Source: Flavobacterium psychrophilum (GTDB lineage Bacteria; Bacteroidota; Bacteroidia; Flavobacteriales; Flavobacteriaceae). From it: a DNA stretch of 64,000 nt. The notes below the pieces were generated by a model, which saw only the letters and a program-made list of their open reading frames with translations, was not told where the DNA came from and did not search any database. Below are positions 1 through 9,488 of this stretch, piece after piece. The DNA lies in assembly GCA_003243255.1 (NCBI GenBank), contig QFQM01000003.1:1-64000 (forward strand). Direction: 5' to 3'. The position numbers and the translations under genes are program-made. Position 1 is the first letter of the stretch. Each line of letters starts with the position of its first letter.

Positions 1-963
1 CATTGCACTCACATCGCCACCATAAGCATGAAAAGCCGAACCGTCTACATACTGTGCTGCCTGGGCATCACCCAATAGGCTTAACGGATAATCCGTCCTG
101 TCAAAGTTATGATCGTAAGCGATTATTTTTGTGTTTAGCCCGGCTGCCTGAAATTTAGGGCCAAGACTGTTTTTTATGAAGTCGGCCTGCTCAATGGCAG
201 TCATCTTCATCGTTGGGTAGGTATTAATTTCGTGCAACGGCTCATTTTGCGGTGTAACCGCATCAATGATAATGCCGTGTGCAGCATAGGCATTGATGTA
301 TTTTACAAAATAGTTGCCATAAGTATCATACCACTCCGGTTTAAGGCTGCCTCCGTTCATGCTTCCGCTGGTTTTCATCCAGGCCGGAGCACTCCATGGG
401 CTACCCATAATTTTTATGTTTGGTGCATAGGCCAGTATCGATTGCAGTACCGGAATAACATCCGTCTCATCCGGAGCTATCGAAAAGTTAGCAAGGTTAG
501 CATCTGTGCTGCCTGCCGGCATATCGTTATAACTGAAATTTGCTGCTGAAAAATCAGATGCTCCGATAGTAAGGCGCATGTAGCTAAGGCCAATTCCCTC
601 CGAAGAGCTGAAGAGGTCTTTTATCAATGCATCTTTTTGGGCTGCATTCATGCCATTGATTACAATAGCCGACGAACCTGTTAATGCGGCACCAAAGCCT
701 TCAATCTCCTGATACTGCTGAGAGAAATCAACAGAGATTGAAGGATCAGTGGTGGCATTAGTATCATAAACAGATGCTCCTGAAGATTGTTTGCTTAAAA
801 GTTTGGTCTGCTCGCCATTGGTAATCCATACATTGGCAGTGCCAACAACATTTCCTGACTCACCCGGTGTTACCGGAGGCCCGGGATTACCGGAACTGTC
901 TTCACTCCCTGAACAGGAAAAGAACAAAGCGGCGAGGCCTATATAAACAAACAATTTCTTCAT
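1..963 (-). CDS. GH30-family glycosidase lipoprotein (3' end outside window)
   Basis: Only the first 321 codons are present; the frame runs off the left edge. The protein begins with a lipoprotein signal ending LFFSC, followed by SGSEDS, an acidic tail of the kind that sends Bacteroidota lipoproteins to the cell surface. A GH30 (beta)8-barrel follows: IEGFGAALTGSSA near residues 88-100, GSPWSAPAWMKTSG near 183, and the acid/base glutamate E241 in TPQNEP. The nucleophile glutamate would lie beyond the edge. Family GH30 enzymes cleave beta-linked glucosides such as glucosylceramide or beta-1,6-glucan; the substrate cannot be read from this part. It starts 15 bases after the susD stop, so it is the third gene of the susC-susD operon and probably acts on the same glycan outside the outer membrane. 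Confidence 0.9.
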   Translation of the reverse strand, partial: MKKLFVYIGLAALFFSCSGSEDSSGNPGPPVTPGESGNVVGTANVWITNGEQTKLLSKQSSGASVYDTNATTDPSISVDFSQQYQEIEGFGAALTGSSAIVINGMNAAQKDALIKDLFSSSEGIGLSYMRLTIGASDFSAANFSYNDMPAGSTDANLANFSIAPDETDVIPVLQSILAYAPNIKIMGSPWSAPAWMKTSGSMNGGSLKPEWYDTYGNYFVKYINAYAAHGIIIDAVTPQNEPLHEINTYPTMKMTAIEQADFIKNSLGPKFQAAGLNTKIIAYDHNFDRTDYPLSLLGDAQAAQYVDGSAFHAYGGDVSAM

Positions 964-978
964 AGCGTTTTATTGTGA

Positions 979-2475
979 TTAATATGTGTAACCTGTTGAT
1001 GGAGTAAGATTAGGATTTCTTCCAATTTCCTGTTGTGGTACCGGCAGGTATATTTCATACTCCTGCATACCATAATTTACAGGCTGGTTATCCCTAAGAT
1101 CAATATCCTGAACAGCATTCATTGTCTGTACAGCAACATCATTCCTTACAAGATCATCCCAGCGGTGTGCCTCCTGTGCAAGTTCAAGCCTTCTTTCATT
1201 AAGAATCGTAGCTTTCATTACAGCTTGAGAAGACATTTGTGCAGGTGTAAGATCAGGAAGATTAGCCCTGAATCGTATCTTATTAACCTCTGCAGCAGCC
1301 AATCCCATATCACCTAAAGCATTATGAGCTTCTGCTTTCAGAAGGATGATATCCGCTAAACGAAGAAGATAAACATGGTCAGAGCTGTTCCATCCCATAG
1401 CATTTTTCCATTTATAAGCAAATGGCACAGAGCTGTTTGGTGTGTTACCCCAATATTCATCAGACCAGGGCACATTCTCAAATAGGATTGTGGCATTTTT
1501 ACGCACCACATCCCCTGCAGCATCATAAGCATTTACAAGGTCATGCGAAGGAGTAACGAATTTTCTCCATGTATCGCCGCTTTTAGATGGCGGAAGGTGC
1601 ATTTGCGGACCCCAGGTTCCTTCATTACCTCCTAAGAACTGAATTTCGATGATAGACTCCTTGTTGTTATAGTGAGCTCCATCAAACAAATCAGCATAAT
1701 TATCCATAAGGCCATAACCTGCAGGGCTTGTCATAACAAGATTTGCATAGTTAATAACCTGGCCGTAATCAGGAGTAGGCTGTTGTGCGTAAGCTTTGGC
1801 AAGCATAGCATAAGCAGCACCTTTTGTAGCACGCGCCTTATTTACAGACGGATCACTACCATAGTCGTTTGGCAATGTTTCGAGTGCCTTATTCAAATCG
1901 GCAATAATCTGGTCATACACTTCCTGCTCGGTTGCTCTCGCAGGTCGTAAAAGTGCCGGATCAGGTGTTTTAATAACCTCGGTGATAAGTGGCACACCTC
2001 CAAATAATTTTACAAGCGTAAAATAATGATACGCTCTTAAAAAGTATGCTTCACCTATTATCTGAGCCCTTCTTTCTTCCGAAAGTCCCTGAGAAACCAA
2101 AGGGGCACGTTCAAGTACTGTATTTGCTTTTGATATTGCATTATATACATTACCCCAAACTTTGTAAACTCTTCCGTTCGTGGTTTCAACATTAATGTTA
2201 TCTAACTGAAAGATTTCAGGGTTATCGCCTCCTGCATAATAGTTATCAGAGCGAACATCAGAAAAAAGCACCTGATCCCAAACATAGTAGTCACTTGACT
2301 GGAACGATTCGTAAACACCTGTTAATGCTGCCTCAATCTGACCGGCAGTAGTATATGCTGATTCTGAAGTTTCTTCTGAAATCGGTTCAAGATCCAGTTT
2401 ATCGTCGCAGGCAACAAAAAGCATCGCTGCCATAACAGCCGCCGATATTGCTTTAGAATGATTTATAAATTTCAT
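979..2475 (-). CDS. SusD/RagB-family outer-membrane glycan-binding lipoprotein
   Basis: 498 residues, a usual SusD length. The lipoprotein signal ends at C23 (FVAC-DDKLDLEP), typical of SusD-like proteins. The N-terminal half has the TPR-like helical pattern with the RAQIIGEAYFLRAYHYF helix and LFGGVPL, and the C-terminal part has KAEAHNALGD and LNERRLELAQEAHRWDDLVR, both family hallmarks. SusD proteins sit on the cell surface as a lid over the SusC transporter and bind oligosaccharide. The gene follows susC after 13 bases and precedes the GH30 gene by 15, so all three are probably one transcript. The bound glycan is not predictable from sequence; the GH30 neighbour suggests a beta-glucoside polymer. 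Confidence 0.95.
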   Translation of the reverse strand: MKFINHSKAISAAVMAAMLFVACDDKLDLEPISEETSESAYTTAGQIEAALTGVYESFQSSDYYVWDQVLFSDVRSDNYYAGGDNPEIFQLDNINVETTNGRVYKVWGNVYNAISKANTVLERAPLVSQGLSEERRAQIIGEAYFLRAYHYFTLVKLFGGVPLITEVIKTPDPALLRPARATEQEVYDQIIADLNKALETLPNDYGSDPSVNKARATKGAAYAMLAKAYAQQPTPDYGQVINYANLVMTSPAGYGLMDNYADLFDGAHYNNKESIIEIQFLGGNEGTWGPQMHLPPSKSGDTWRKFVTPSHDLVNAYDAAGDVVRKNATILFENVPWSDEYWGNTPNSSVPFAYKWKNAMGWNSSDHVYLLRLADIILLKAEAHNALGDMGLAAAEVNKIRFRANLPDLTPAQMSSQAVMKATILNERRLELAQEAHRWDDLVRNDVAVQTMNAVQDIDLRDNQPVNYGMQEYEIYLPVPQQEIGRNPNLTPSTGYTY

Positions 2476-2488
2476 AGTTTTTTAAATT

Positions 2489-5422
2489 TTAAAGTGATGC
2501 CCTGATTCCGAAAATAATATTTCTTGTCTGTGGATATGTTCCATAATCAACACCAGGAGCCATATTACCTGCTTGTCCTGAAGTATTCACATTTACCTCC
2601 GGATCAAATCCTGAATAATCAGTTATAGTGAAAAGGTTTTCACCCGTTGCATAAATGCTTAATCCGCTTATCCCTATTTGGCGTAATGCTTCAGGAGTGA
2701 AGTTATAGTTAAGCGTTAATGCTTTTAGCCTCACATATGATCCGTCTTCAATATAATGACTTGATATTCTGGAGTTAGCAATACTACCATCTGTAGTTAC
2801 TTTAGGCACATTAGTGATATCACCCGGTTGTTGCCATCTGTTCAATACAGCAGTTGTCTGGTTTTTAGCGTCAATCATACTCTCAGTATCAAAACGAGTC
2901 GCATTCAGGATATCGTTACCTTGAGAACCCTGGAAAAACACATTAAGACTCCAGTTCTTATAAGTAAAAGTATTTGTGAAACCATAAATGAAATCAGGAT
3001 TTGCATCTCCAATTACCTTCCTGTCAGTAGCTGCAGAAGGATCAAAAGTTGGTTCTCCATCTGCGCCTATATAATATACGTTTCCGGTAGCAGGATCTAC
3101 GCCTCCCCACTGGTAACCGTAAAACTCACCTACAGATCCGCCCTCAACCACACGAACCGCCTGACCTCTTCCTGCGATATCACCAGTCGTTAATGGTAAA
3201 TCTACAAGTCTGTTAACTTTATTTTTGTTGAAAGAGATATTTAAGTCGGTAGTCCATTTAAAATCTTTAGCATCAATATTCGTTGTCCCCAGTTGTAGCT
3301 CAACTCCGGTATTCTGAACTTCTCCTGCATTAAGATTCACATAATCAAATCCACTTGAAGTTGGCAGCTGGAATGGCAATAACAAATCGTTACTTACTTT
3401 TTTGTACACATCAGCAGAGAAACGAACCCTGTTTTTGAACAATGCTAAATCAATACCAATATTGGTTTGCTCTGTAGCCTCCCATTTCAGTTCACTATTT
3501 TGCATAGAAGCAGGATAAGTACCCGGTTGCGCTACACCACCAATTGGATAATTTCCTCCGGAAGCAACACGGCTAAACCAAGCATAATTCTGAATACCAT
3601 CATTACCTACAAGTCCCCAACCTACTCTTAGCTTAAGCTCGTTGATAGATTCTGCATTTTTAAGGAAATTTTCGTTAGATAATCTCCATCCAACTGAGAA
3701 CGAAGGAAAATAACCCCATTTATTACTCGGTCCAAATTTACTTGAGCCGTCAGCCCTGAAGTTAGCTGTTAAAAGGTATTTGTCATCATATGAATAATTA
3801 ATCCTTGAGATGAAAGATTCATTTATCTGTTCTGATTTATCTGCAGTACCAGCGATCAGTTCAGCACCTGCGTTAGGAGTTGTAATTTCTCCACTTGCAA
3901 AATTCCTGCGCTCAAGAGAGCTGTTTTCCCATAAATATTTTTGGTAAACGGCACCTGCTAAAGCATCAAAGTTATGCTTCCCGATATCAAATTTATAACT
4001 AAGAGTATTGTCAAAAATATAGTAGTTGTTAACATTAGTTGAATAACGTCCAATACCCTTCATAGCTCTACCATAGCTAGTTTTAAAAGGATCCAGGAAG
4101 TAATCACTCTGACCTGTAGAATGGTCTATACCTACACTACTTCTGAATTTAAGGTTTTTAATAAATTCCAGTTCAGCATAAATGTTACCCATGATACGCT
4201 GATTTCTGTAACCTCTTTGTGCAGCATCTGTACTCGAAATAGGGTTTTCCCAATCCTGGAACGGGTTACTTGTAAAAGTACCATTAGGATTGTAAATACC
4301 TATATTTTGTGGTGTGTTAAGTACTCCAAGTATAACACCTCCGCTGTTTACTGCTGTATTATCTGTAACATCTACATCTTTGTAGTCTACATAAGTCATG
4401 TTAGTACCTACTTTAAGCCATTCATTAACTTGCTGTGTCAAGTTAATTTTAAAGGTCTTTCTGTTCATTTCAGCACTTCTCACGGCACCTTCCTGATCTA
4501 CAACTCCTGCAGAAAGATAATAAGATGTTCCATTAGATTTTCCTGAAACCGAAGCCTGATGACTTGTAGAAAAACCTGTCCTGAACACTTCGTCCTGCCA
4601 GTTCGTATTCGCCGTATATAAATCCCAATTAGTATTTAAACCACGCTCCGTCTGAAGTTCACGGTATTGGTCAGCATTAAGTACATTTTGCTTTTTCCAA
4701 ACAGACTGGAAACCTACGTAAGTGTCATAAGTAAACACCGGCTTTTCTGTTTTTCCTTGTTTTGTGGTAATTAGCACAACACCATTAGCACCTTGTGCAC
4801 CATAGATTGCAGCAGAAGATGCATCTTTAAGGATAGAGATACTTTCAATATCTGCAGGATTAAGAGAGCGGGTGTCCGATGTTACAATACCATCAATAAC
4901 ATAAATAGGGTCACTACTTGCTAATAATGAGCTTGTACCACGTACACGCACAGAGAATCCTCCACCCGGTTTTCCTGTATTTGAGGTAACCTGTACACCG
5001 GCAGTTTGTCCCTGAATAAGACTAGAAACCTGATTGTTTACACGGTTTTCAAATTTTTCACCACTAATTACACCAACAGCACCTGTAATGTCTTTTTTCT
5101 GTTGTGTACCATATCCTACTACTACAACTTCCTGTAGTAGTTGGGCATCTTCTTTAAGTTGCACTTTCATTGCTTCTGATGCTACAACTTCCTGAGTTGC
5201 ATATCCAATGTAAGTAAATACTAAAACATCTCCCGCTTTTGCGTTAATGGCAAAGTTACCATCCATGTCGGTAGATGCATTAGTGTCTGATCCCTTAACC
5301 AGAATATTTACTCCTGGCAGGGTCATACCTGTACCACCGTCTACAACAGATCCTTTTACCTGAGCAAAAGTCGCTGCCGAAAAACACAGGAACAGTAAGA
5401 TTAAGTAATTTTTAAATCGCAT
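2489..5422 (-). CDS. SusC/RagA-family TonB-linked outer-membrane transporter
   Basis: 977 residues. In order: a signal peptide (cleavage after ATFA-Q), a CarboxypepD-regulatory-like beta-sandwich (about 23-90, VKGSVVDGGTGMTLPGVN), a TonB-interaction stretch around LQEVVVVGYGTQ, the plug domain with the SusC signature IYVIDGI and IESISILKDASSAAIYG (about 175-215), then a long 22-strand beta-barrel ending in IIFGIRASL. Such proteins import oligosaccharides across the outer membrane using TonB energy and pair with SusD. This is the first gene of the susC-susD-GH30 operon. It faces the divergent sensor-regulator gene across a 392-base gap, which suggests that regulator controls it. Confidence 0.95.
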   Translation of the reverse strand: MRFKNYLILLFLCFSAATFAQVKGSVVDGGTGMTLPGVNILVKGSDTNASTDMDGNFAINAKAGDVLVFTYIGYATQEVVASEAMKVQLKEDAQLLQEVVVVGYGTQQKKDITGAVGVISGEKFENRVNNQVSSLIQGQTAGVQVTSNTGKPGGGFSVRVRGTSSLLASSDPIYVIDGIVTSDTRSLNPADIESISILKDASSAAIYGAQGANGVVLITTKQGKTEKPVFTYDTYVGFQSVWKKQNVLNADQYRELQTERGLNTNWDLYTANTNWQDEVFRTGFSTSHQASVSGKSNGTSYYLSAGVVDQEGAVRSAEMNRKTFKINLTQQVNEWLKVGTNMTYVDYKDVDVTDNTAVNSGGVILGVLNTPQNIGIYNPNGTFTSNPFQDWENPISSTDAAQRGYRNQRIMGNIYAELEFIKNLKFRSSVGIDHSTGQSDYFLDPFKTSYGRAMKGIGRYSTNVNNYYIFDNTLSYKFDIGKHNFDALAGAVYQKYLWENSSLERRNFASGEITTPNAGAELIAGTADKSEQINESFISRINYSYDDKYLLTANFRADGSSKFGPSNKWGYFPSFSVGWRLSNENFLKNAESINELKLRVGWGLVGNDGIQNYAWFSRVASGGNYPIGGVAQPGTYPASMQNSELKWEATEQTNIGIDLALFKNRVRFSADVYKKVSNDLLLPFQLPTSSGFDYVNLNAGEVQNTGVELQLGTTNIDAKDFKWTTDLNISFNKNKVNRLVDLPLTTGDIAGRGQAVRVVEGGSVGEFYGYQWGGVDPATGNVYYIGADGEPTFDPSAATDRKVIGDANPDFIYGFTNTFTYKNWSLNVFFQGSQGNDILNATRFDTESMIDAKNQTTAVLNRWQQPGDITNVPKVTTDGSIANSRISSHYIEDGSYVRLKALTLNYNFTPEALRQIGISGLSIYATGENLFTITDYSGFDPEVNVNTSGQAGNMAPGVDYGTYPQTRNIIFGIRASL

Positions 5423-5814
5423 AAGATTTTTGTTTGGGTTAGGGTTAATTTTAAAGTAATGAAAACCATAAGGTTATGTCATTTTCACAATTCTTAATGG
5501 GCCAGATTAAGGATATGGCAAATTTGACACAGCCGAAATCGTTTTCGACTCAAATTTTAGAATAGCCAAATTATCATTAAGGGATTTAACATATCAAAAA
5601 GTCCATACACTTTGCGTACACCATAGCCATAAAACGTACTCTCAATCAGTTACTTTTTTTTTATAATTATTTGTATAACAAAAATTTATACTATAAAAAA
5701 AATGAGTAGTTTTGCATTATAACGACACCTTATAATTGATAAAAAAATTGTTAATTACATCGTTTGCGGTATTTTTCGCATTAACTTCATCTTAATGAAG
5801 ATTTAACAAACAGC
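5423..5814. other. Divergent control region between susC and the sensor-regulator
   Basis: This 392-base AT-rich gap separates the two divergent starts and holds no convincing reading frame. It contains a short inverted repeat, CGAAA-N4-TTTCG, at 5534-5547, a possible operator, and a perfect TAnnTTTG -7 box facing the regulator at 5707. I did not find a perfect -7 box for susC on the minus strand; the nearest match, around 5553-5561, has one extra base. The susC promoter is therefore probably weak on its own and dependent on an activator. Confidence 0.5.
5707..5714 (+). promoter_or_regulatory. -7 box for the sensor-regulator gene
   Basis: TAGTTTTG fits the Bacteroidota consensus TAnnTTTG exactly. 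A start of transcription about 6 bases downstream would give a leader of roughly 95 bases. No good TTG -33 element lies at the usual 17-23 base spacing. Confidence 0.4.
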
Positions 5815-8739
5815 ATGAAAAAAAACTTTATCCATATTTTCTCACTTCTTTTATTGCATTATTGCCTGATCGCTCAAAACACGACTCCGGATTATCTCAA
5901 ACTATCAGGAAAAATAACGCAATACAGCAGAAACGATTTTAATGCCGATCCGCAATTTTGGTCCATGTGTGAAGACAAAGCCGGAACTATTTTTTTTGGA
6001 AATAACGACGGGGTAATCATTTTTGATGGTGAGCACTGGCAAAAAGTAAACCTGCCCAATAACTCATCTGTCCGAAGCCTTGAAATAGACTCCAAAGGTG
6101 TTGTATACGCCGGAGGTTATAACGAGATAGGAACGCTACAAAAAAACAAAAACGGAAAATTTGTTTATAAGTCCCTTATTGAAGAACTACAACTTGAAGG
6201 CAAAAACATTGAAAATATCTGGGACATTAAAGCCGTTGATGATCGGATTTTATGCCGCTCTTTTAATGAACTGATTGTAATCACCAATAAAATCGTCACT
6301 CACATTCCCGCCAATACTTCTTTTATCTACTCAAGCCTTATTGATAAAGACTTCTATCTTCAGGACTCAAATTACGGCATATTAAAGCTTGAAGCCGGCG
6401 GAATTGAACCCGTTATGGCTTTTGACATCAAACAATACAATAACGAAGAAATAGTTTCAATTTTACCGGGTAATTCTCCAAAAAATATCCTGATAATAAC
6501 CAAGCAAGGAAATATCTACGAAGGAAACTCAAACACAGGCACATTGCAATTGTTAAGCAATGTTTTTGGCAACAACAGACGGGATATCGTTTCCTCTGCA
6601 ATTAAGTACACTAATGGCGACCTGTTTATAGGCACACTTAGCAATAAGATTATAATGACGAACAGCCAGGGACAGCCTATTCAGAGTCCGGCTATCTTTC
6701 AAAATCTTCAGGATGCTGTTATACACAAACTGCATATAGCTTCTGATGGCAACATATGGGTGCTGGAAAACAATGGCCTTGCCTATATTGACTTCAGGTC
6801 ACCCTACAGCTATCTCTTTAACAAAGCCTCTGTATATGATGCCCTTACTTTTAACAACAATATGTATCTCGCTACGAACCAGGGTGTATACTATTCCTCT
6901 TTCAACAGCGCAAATCCTTCGGCAACGCATGATTTTATAAAAGTGGGCAACCTGCATGGACAGGCCTGGTCTCTACAGCAACTCGAAGGCGATATTATAG
7001 CAGGACATGATAATGGCCTCTTCAGGATTGATAACGGCAACGCAATAAAAATTGGTTCCACATCCGGTTTCTGGAAAATTACACCTGTGAAGAACAGGCC
7101 ACATATCTATCTTGCATCTCACTATAATGGGTTATACCTCCTTGAAAAAAAGGAAGGCCAATGGATACTTCATGAAAAACTTAGCGGATTCAACGAATCG
7201 GCAAGGGACATATTACCTGCCGACGAACCCTACACCTATTGGGTATGTCACGGTTACAAAGGCGTTTTCAGGATACGAATCAACCCTTCATATACCCGTG
7301 TCAGTTCGGTTGACCATTACACAAACAAAAATGGGCTTGAATCTTCATTCAACGTAAATGTCAGCCGATGGAACAATGAAGTGGTTTTTACGACAAATAC
7401 CGGTATATATTATTTCGACACAAAACAAAATCGTTTTCTACCCCATAAAAAACTAAACAGTATCCTTGACCCTGGCAAGAATACGCGTAAACTAATGCAG
7501 TCGGGCAATAAAACCTGGTTTGTACAGGATGATGAAGCCGGTTATTTTTACACAGCTGAGAAAAAGCCCGAACTTCACAAAGACCTCTTCCTGAATCTAA
7601 AAGGAAGTTTTAACCGCGGTATGGAAAGCATGGTTCCTATTGCAGGAAACAATATACTTTTCGGCACTACAAACGGTCTTTTTTTATACACAATCGCAAA
7701 TCCGGGATCCAGTTCGGGCGTAAATACAGTAGTCACGCAAGCCTCTTATTCAAGAGACCAGCAGCTCAATCTGCTTCCGCTGCAAAACAGTAAAGACAAC
7801 CCCGAGATATTACCCAACCAGACAGACATCCTCCGTTTTGAGTTTGCAGCCCCAAAAATGACTCACGGCACCGAAGTGCAGTACAGCTATAAGCTCGAAA
7901 ATGTAGACAACAACTGGTCAGCCTGGCAAAACATCGCTTTCAAAGAATATACCCACCTGAGACCCGGTACCTATATATTTAAAGTTCGCAGCAGAAACAC
8001 AGCAGGGCTATTAGGAAAAGAAACGGCTTATCATTTTACCATTCTGCCAAAGTGGTACCAAACAAATCTGGCCTATGCTTTATACATTATCGTAGCTGCA
8101 TTGCTAATTATAGCCATTGTGCGCTACGTTAAACGCAAAATTGAACGTGACCACGAAAAAACTAAAACAGAGGCTTTAAAGGCCAAAAAAATGCTTGAAC
8201 TGGAACTGGAGCAACTGAAACTACAGCGCGATAAAGAACAGATCAACAAAGACCGTATCCATTTACAGGAAGAAGTACTTAATAACAGTAAGGAACTGGC
8301 TAATTACACTATGCTTCTCATCAAAAAGAAAGATATTTTCAACGAGATAACCACCGATCTTAAAGAGCTTAAGGACTATGTAAAAAATGACGATTCACGT
8401 AAAAAGCTGCTTCAGATATTCCAGAAGCTGAACACTCATAAAATCGGGGAAGAATACCTTGAAGTATTTGATGTTAATTTTGAAAAAGTGCATCATAACT
8501 TTTTCGAAGAACTGAAGAAGCTGAACCCTACACTTACCAAAAGGGAATTAAGGCTTTGTGCCTTCGTAAAAATGAACCTTACCAATAAAGAAATATCGCC
8601 TTTGCTTAATATTTCACTTAGAGGTGTAGAAAATGCCCGTTACCGCATCCGTAAAAAGCTGGAAGTGGCGCATGAGGACAATTTTGTAGCCTTCCTTGAA
8701 AATGTTGCAAAGGATGCCGATAAAACTACTAAGGTATAG
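5815..8739 (+). CDS. Membrane-anchored periplasmic sensor with cytoplasmic LuxR-type HTH regulator
   Basis: 974 residues. A signal peptide (to CLIAQ) is followed by about 660 residues of seven-bladed 'two-component regulator propeller' repeats (patterns such as IFFGNNDGVIIFDGEHW and GDLFIGTLSNKI). Next come a Y_Y_Y domain (about 686-742, YSYKLENVDNNWS), one membrane span (about 751-772), a coiled-coil linker (about 780-850) and a C-terminal helix-turn-helix (about 905-955, LTKRELRLCAFVKMNLTNKEI). It resembles the sensor half of hybrid two-component systems, but there is no histidine kinase, receiver or AraC domain. The output is a direct LuxR/GerE-like HTH held at the membrane. It is divergent from susC, so it probably senses the imported glycan and activates the operon. 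The regulon is inferred from position only. Confidence 0.88.
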   Translation: MKKNFIHIFSLLLLHYCLIAQNTTPDYLKLSGKITQYSRNDFNADPQFWSMCEDKAGTIFFGNNDGVIIFDGEHWQKVNLPNNSSVRSLEIDSKGVVYAGGYNEIGTLQKNKNGKFVYKSLIEELQLEGKNIENIWDIKAVDDRILCRSFNELIVITNKIVTHIPANTSFIYSSLIDKDFYLQDSNYGILKLEAGGIEPVMAFDIKQYNNEEIVSILPGNSPKNILIITKQGNIYEGNSNTGTLQLLSNVFGNNRRDIVSSAIKYTNGDLFIGTLSNKIIMTNSQGQPIQSPAIFQNLQDAVIHKLHIASDGNIWVLENNGLAYIDFRSPYSYLFNKASVYDALTFNNNMYLATNQGVYYSSFNSANPSATHDFIKVGNLHGQAWSLQQLEGDIIAGHDNGLFRIDNGNAIKIGSTSGFWKITPVKNRPHIYLASHYNGLYLLEKKEGQWILHEKLSGFNESARDILPADEPYTYWVCHGYKGVFRIRINPSYTRVSSVDHYTNKNGLESSFNVNVSRWNNEVVFTTNTGIYYFDTKQNRFLPHKKLNSILDPGKNTRKLMQSGNKTWFVQDDEAGYFYTAEKKPELHKDLFLNLKGSFNRGMESMVPIAGNNILFGTTNGLFLYTIANPGSSSGVNTVVTQASYSRDQQLNLLPLQNSKDNPEILPNQTDILRFEFAAPKMTHGTEVQYSYKLENVDNNWSAWQNIAFKEYTHLRPGTYIFKVRSRNTAGLLGKETAYHFTILPKWYQTNLAYALYIIVAALLIIAIVRYVKRKIERDHEKTKTEALKAKKMLELELEQLKLQRDKEQINKDRIHLQEEVLNNSKELANYTMLLIKKKDIFNEITTDLKELKDYVKNDDSRKKLLQIFQKLNTHKIGEEYLEVFDVNFEKVHHNFFEELKKLNPTLTKRELRLCAFVKMNLTNKEISPLLNISLRGVENARYRIRKKLEVAHEDNFVAFLENVAKDADKTTKV

Positions 8740-8743
8740 TCAT

Positions 8744-8774
8744 AAAAAGAGCAGCTTTGAAGCTGCTCTTTTTT
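8744..8774. terminator. Bidirectional terminator between convergent genes
   Basis: A 13-bp stem (AAAAAGAGCAGCT / AGCTGCTCTTTTT) with loop TTGA lies just after the sensor-regulator stop. The A- and T-rich ends serve both strands. The minus-strand lipoprotein stop codon overlaps the right arm. Confidence 0.85.
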
Positions 8775-9387
8775 ATACTTTTTGCATCCCTAAAGACGCT
8801 TGCTGTTCCGGAGACAACTCCCAGGTTTTCTGTATATCAAGATTAAGCAGGAAAACTCTAACTTCCGGATTGTTCTTCTTCAGGTCAGCATACCATTTAA
8901 AAGATGTTTTGTTTATGCCTTTAGAAATACTCTCTGCAAACAAGCCCCATGTAATAACAATATAAGCATCATACTTCTTACCTCCATTAGTTTCGTCAGC
9001 CGGCTTACCGAAAAGATAGGTTGATGGCAAAAGAAAATCATCAACAGTACCCGCGCCATCACTTTTCGCATTTTCAATTTTATCAAGATTCTTAATTACA
9101 TGTCCGCAATTTGTACCGTTAAAATCATTGACGACACTAATACCATCCCCGTTAAAAAAGAAGGCATGAGGCACCTCAAGACCATGCTTTTCGTTATAGA
9201 AAGCAAAGTAATTAATATCGCGCAACGCGAGCATATCGTTAGGATCATAAGTAACATTATTCAGATTCAGAAATTCCGTAAGTGTTGTTTCGTCCTGTCT
9301 ATTGAACTCAACCTTTACATTTCTTTTATAAGTAATAGTGCAAGAGACAAAAACTAATAGCACCAGGGGAAGAAAAAAACGTTTCAT
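8773..9387 (-). CDS. Hypothetical lipoprotein, 204 aa
   Basis: I place the start at the internal ATG at 9387 because it gives a clean lipoprotein signal, MKRFFLPLVLLVFVSC (C16 lipidated); the longer frame adds 16 residues that would mask it. The mature part is charged, with no further membrane span and no motif I recognise. It contains FYNEKHGLEVPHAFFFNGDG and FNGTNCGHVIKNLDKIE, and mentions of a folded alpha/beta domain would be guesswork. It is a single gene, convergent with the sensor-regulator and sharing its terminator. Function unknown. Confidence 0.7.
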   Translation of the reverse strand: MKRFFLPLVLLVFVSCTITYKRNVKVEFNRQDETTLTEFLNLNNVTYDPNDMLALRDINYFAFYNEKHGLEVPHAFFFNGDGISVVNDFNGTNCGHVIKNLDKIENAKSDGAGTVDDFLLPSTYLFGKPADETNGGKKYDAYIVITWGLFAESISKGINKTSFKWYADLKKNNPEVRVFLLNLDIQKTWELSPEQQASLGMQKV

Positions 9388-9437
9388 AGGGTCATGGTTA
9401 GCCTGCAAAATAAGATATTTACAGCTAAACCACAAAT

Positions 9438-9471
9438 AAAAAACGCCTCCGCTGTAGCGGAGGCGTTTTTT
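9438..9471 (-). terminator. Terminator of the sdhCAB operon
   Basis: A strong GC-rich stem (ACGCCTCCGC / GCGGAGGCGT, loop TGTA) flanked by A6 and T6 lies 18 bases past the sdhB stop. The T-run follows the stem on the minus strand; the symmetric flanks could also stop plus-strand reading. Confidence 0.88.
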
Positions 9472-9488
9472 ATAATTAATCTTGTAGA

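Noticed and set aside
5603..5613. CCATACACTTT shared with 48589-48599, both upstream of surface-protein genes
   Set aside because: An 11-base match between two AT-rich gaps in 64 kb is expected by chance, and the flanks do not align.
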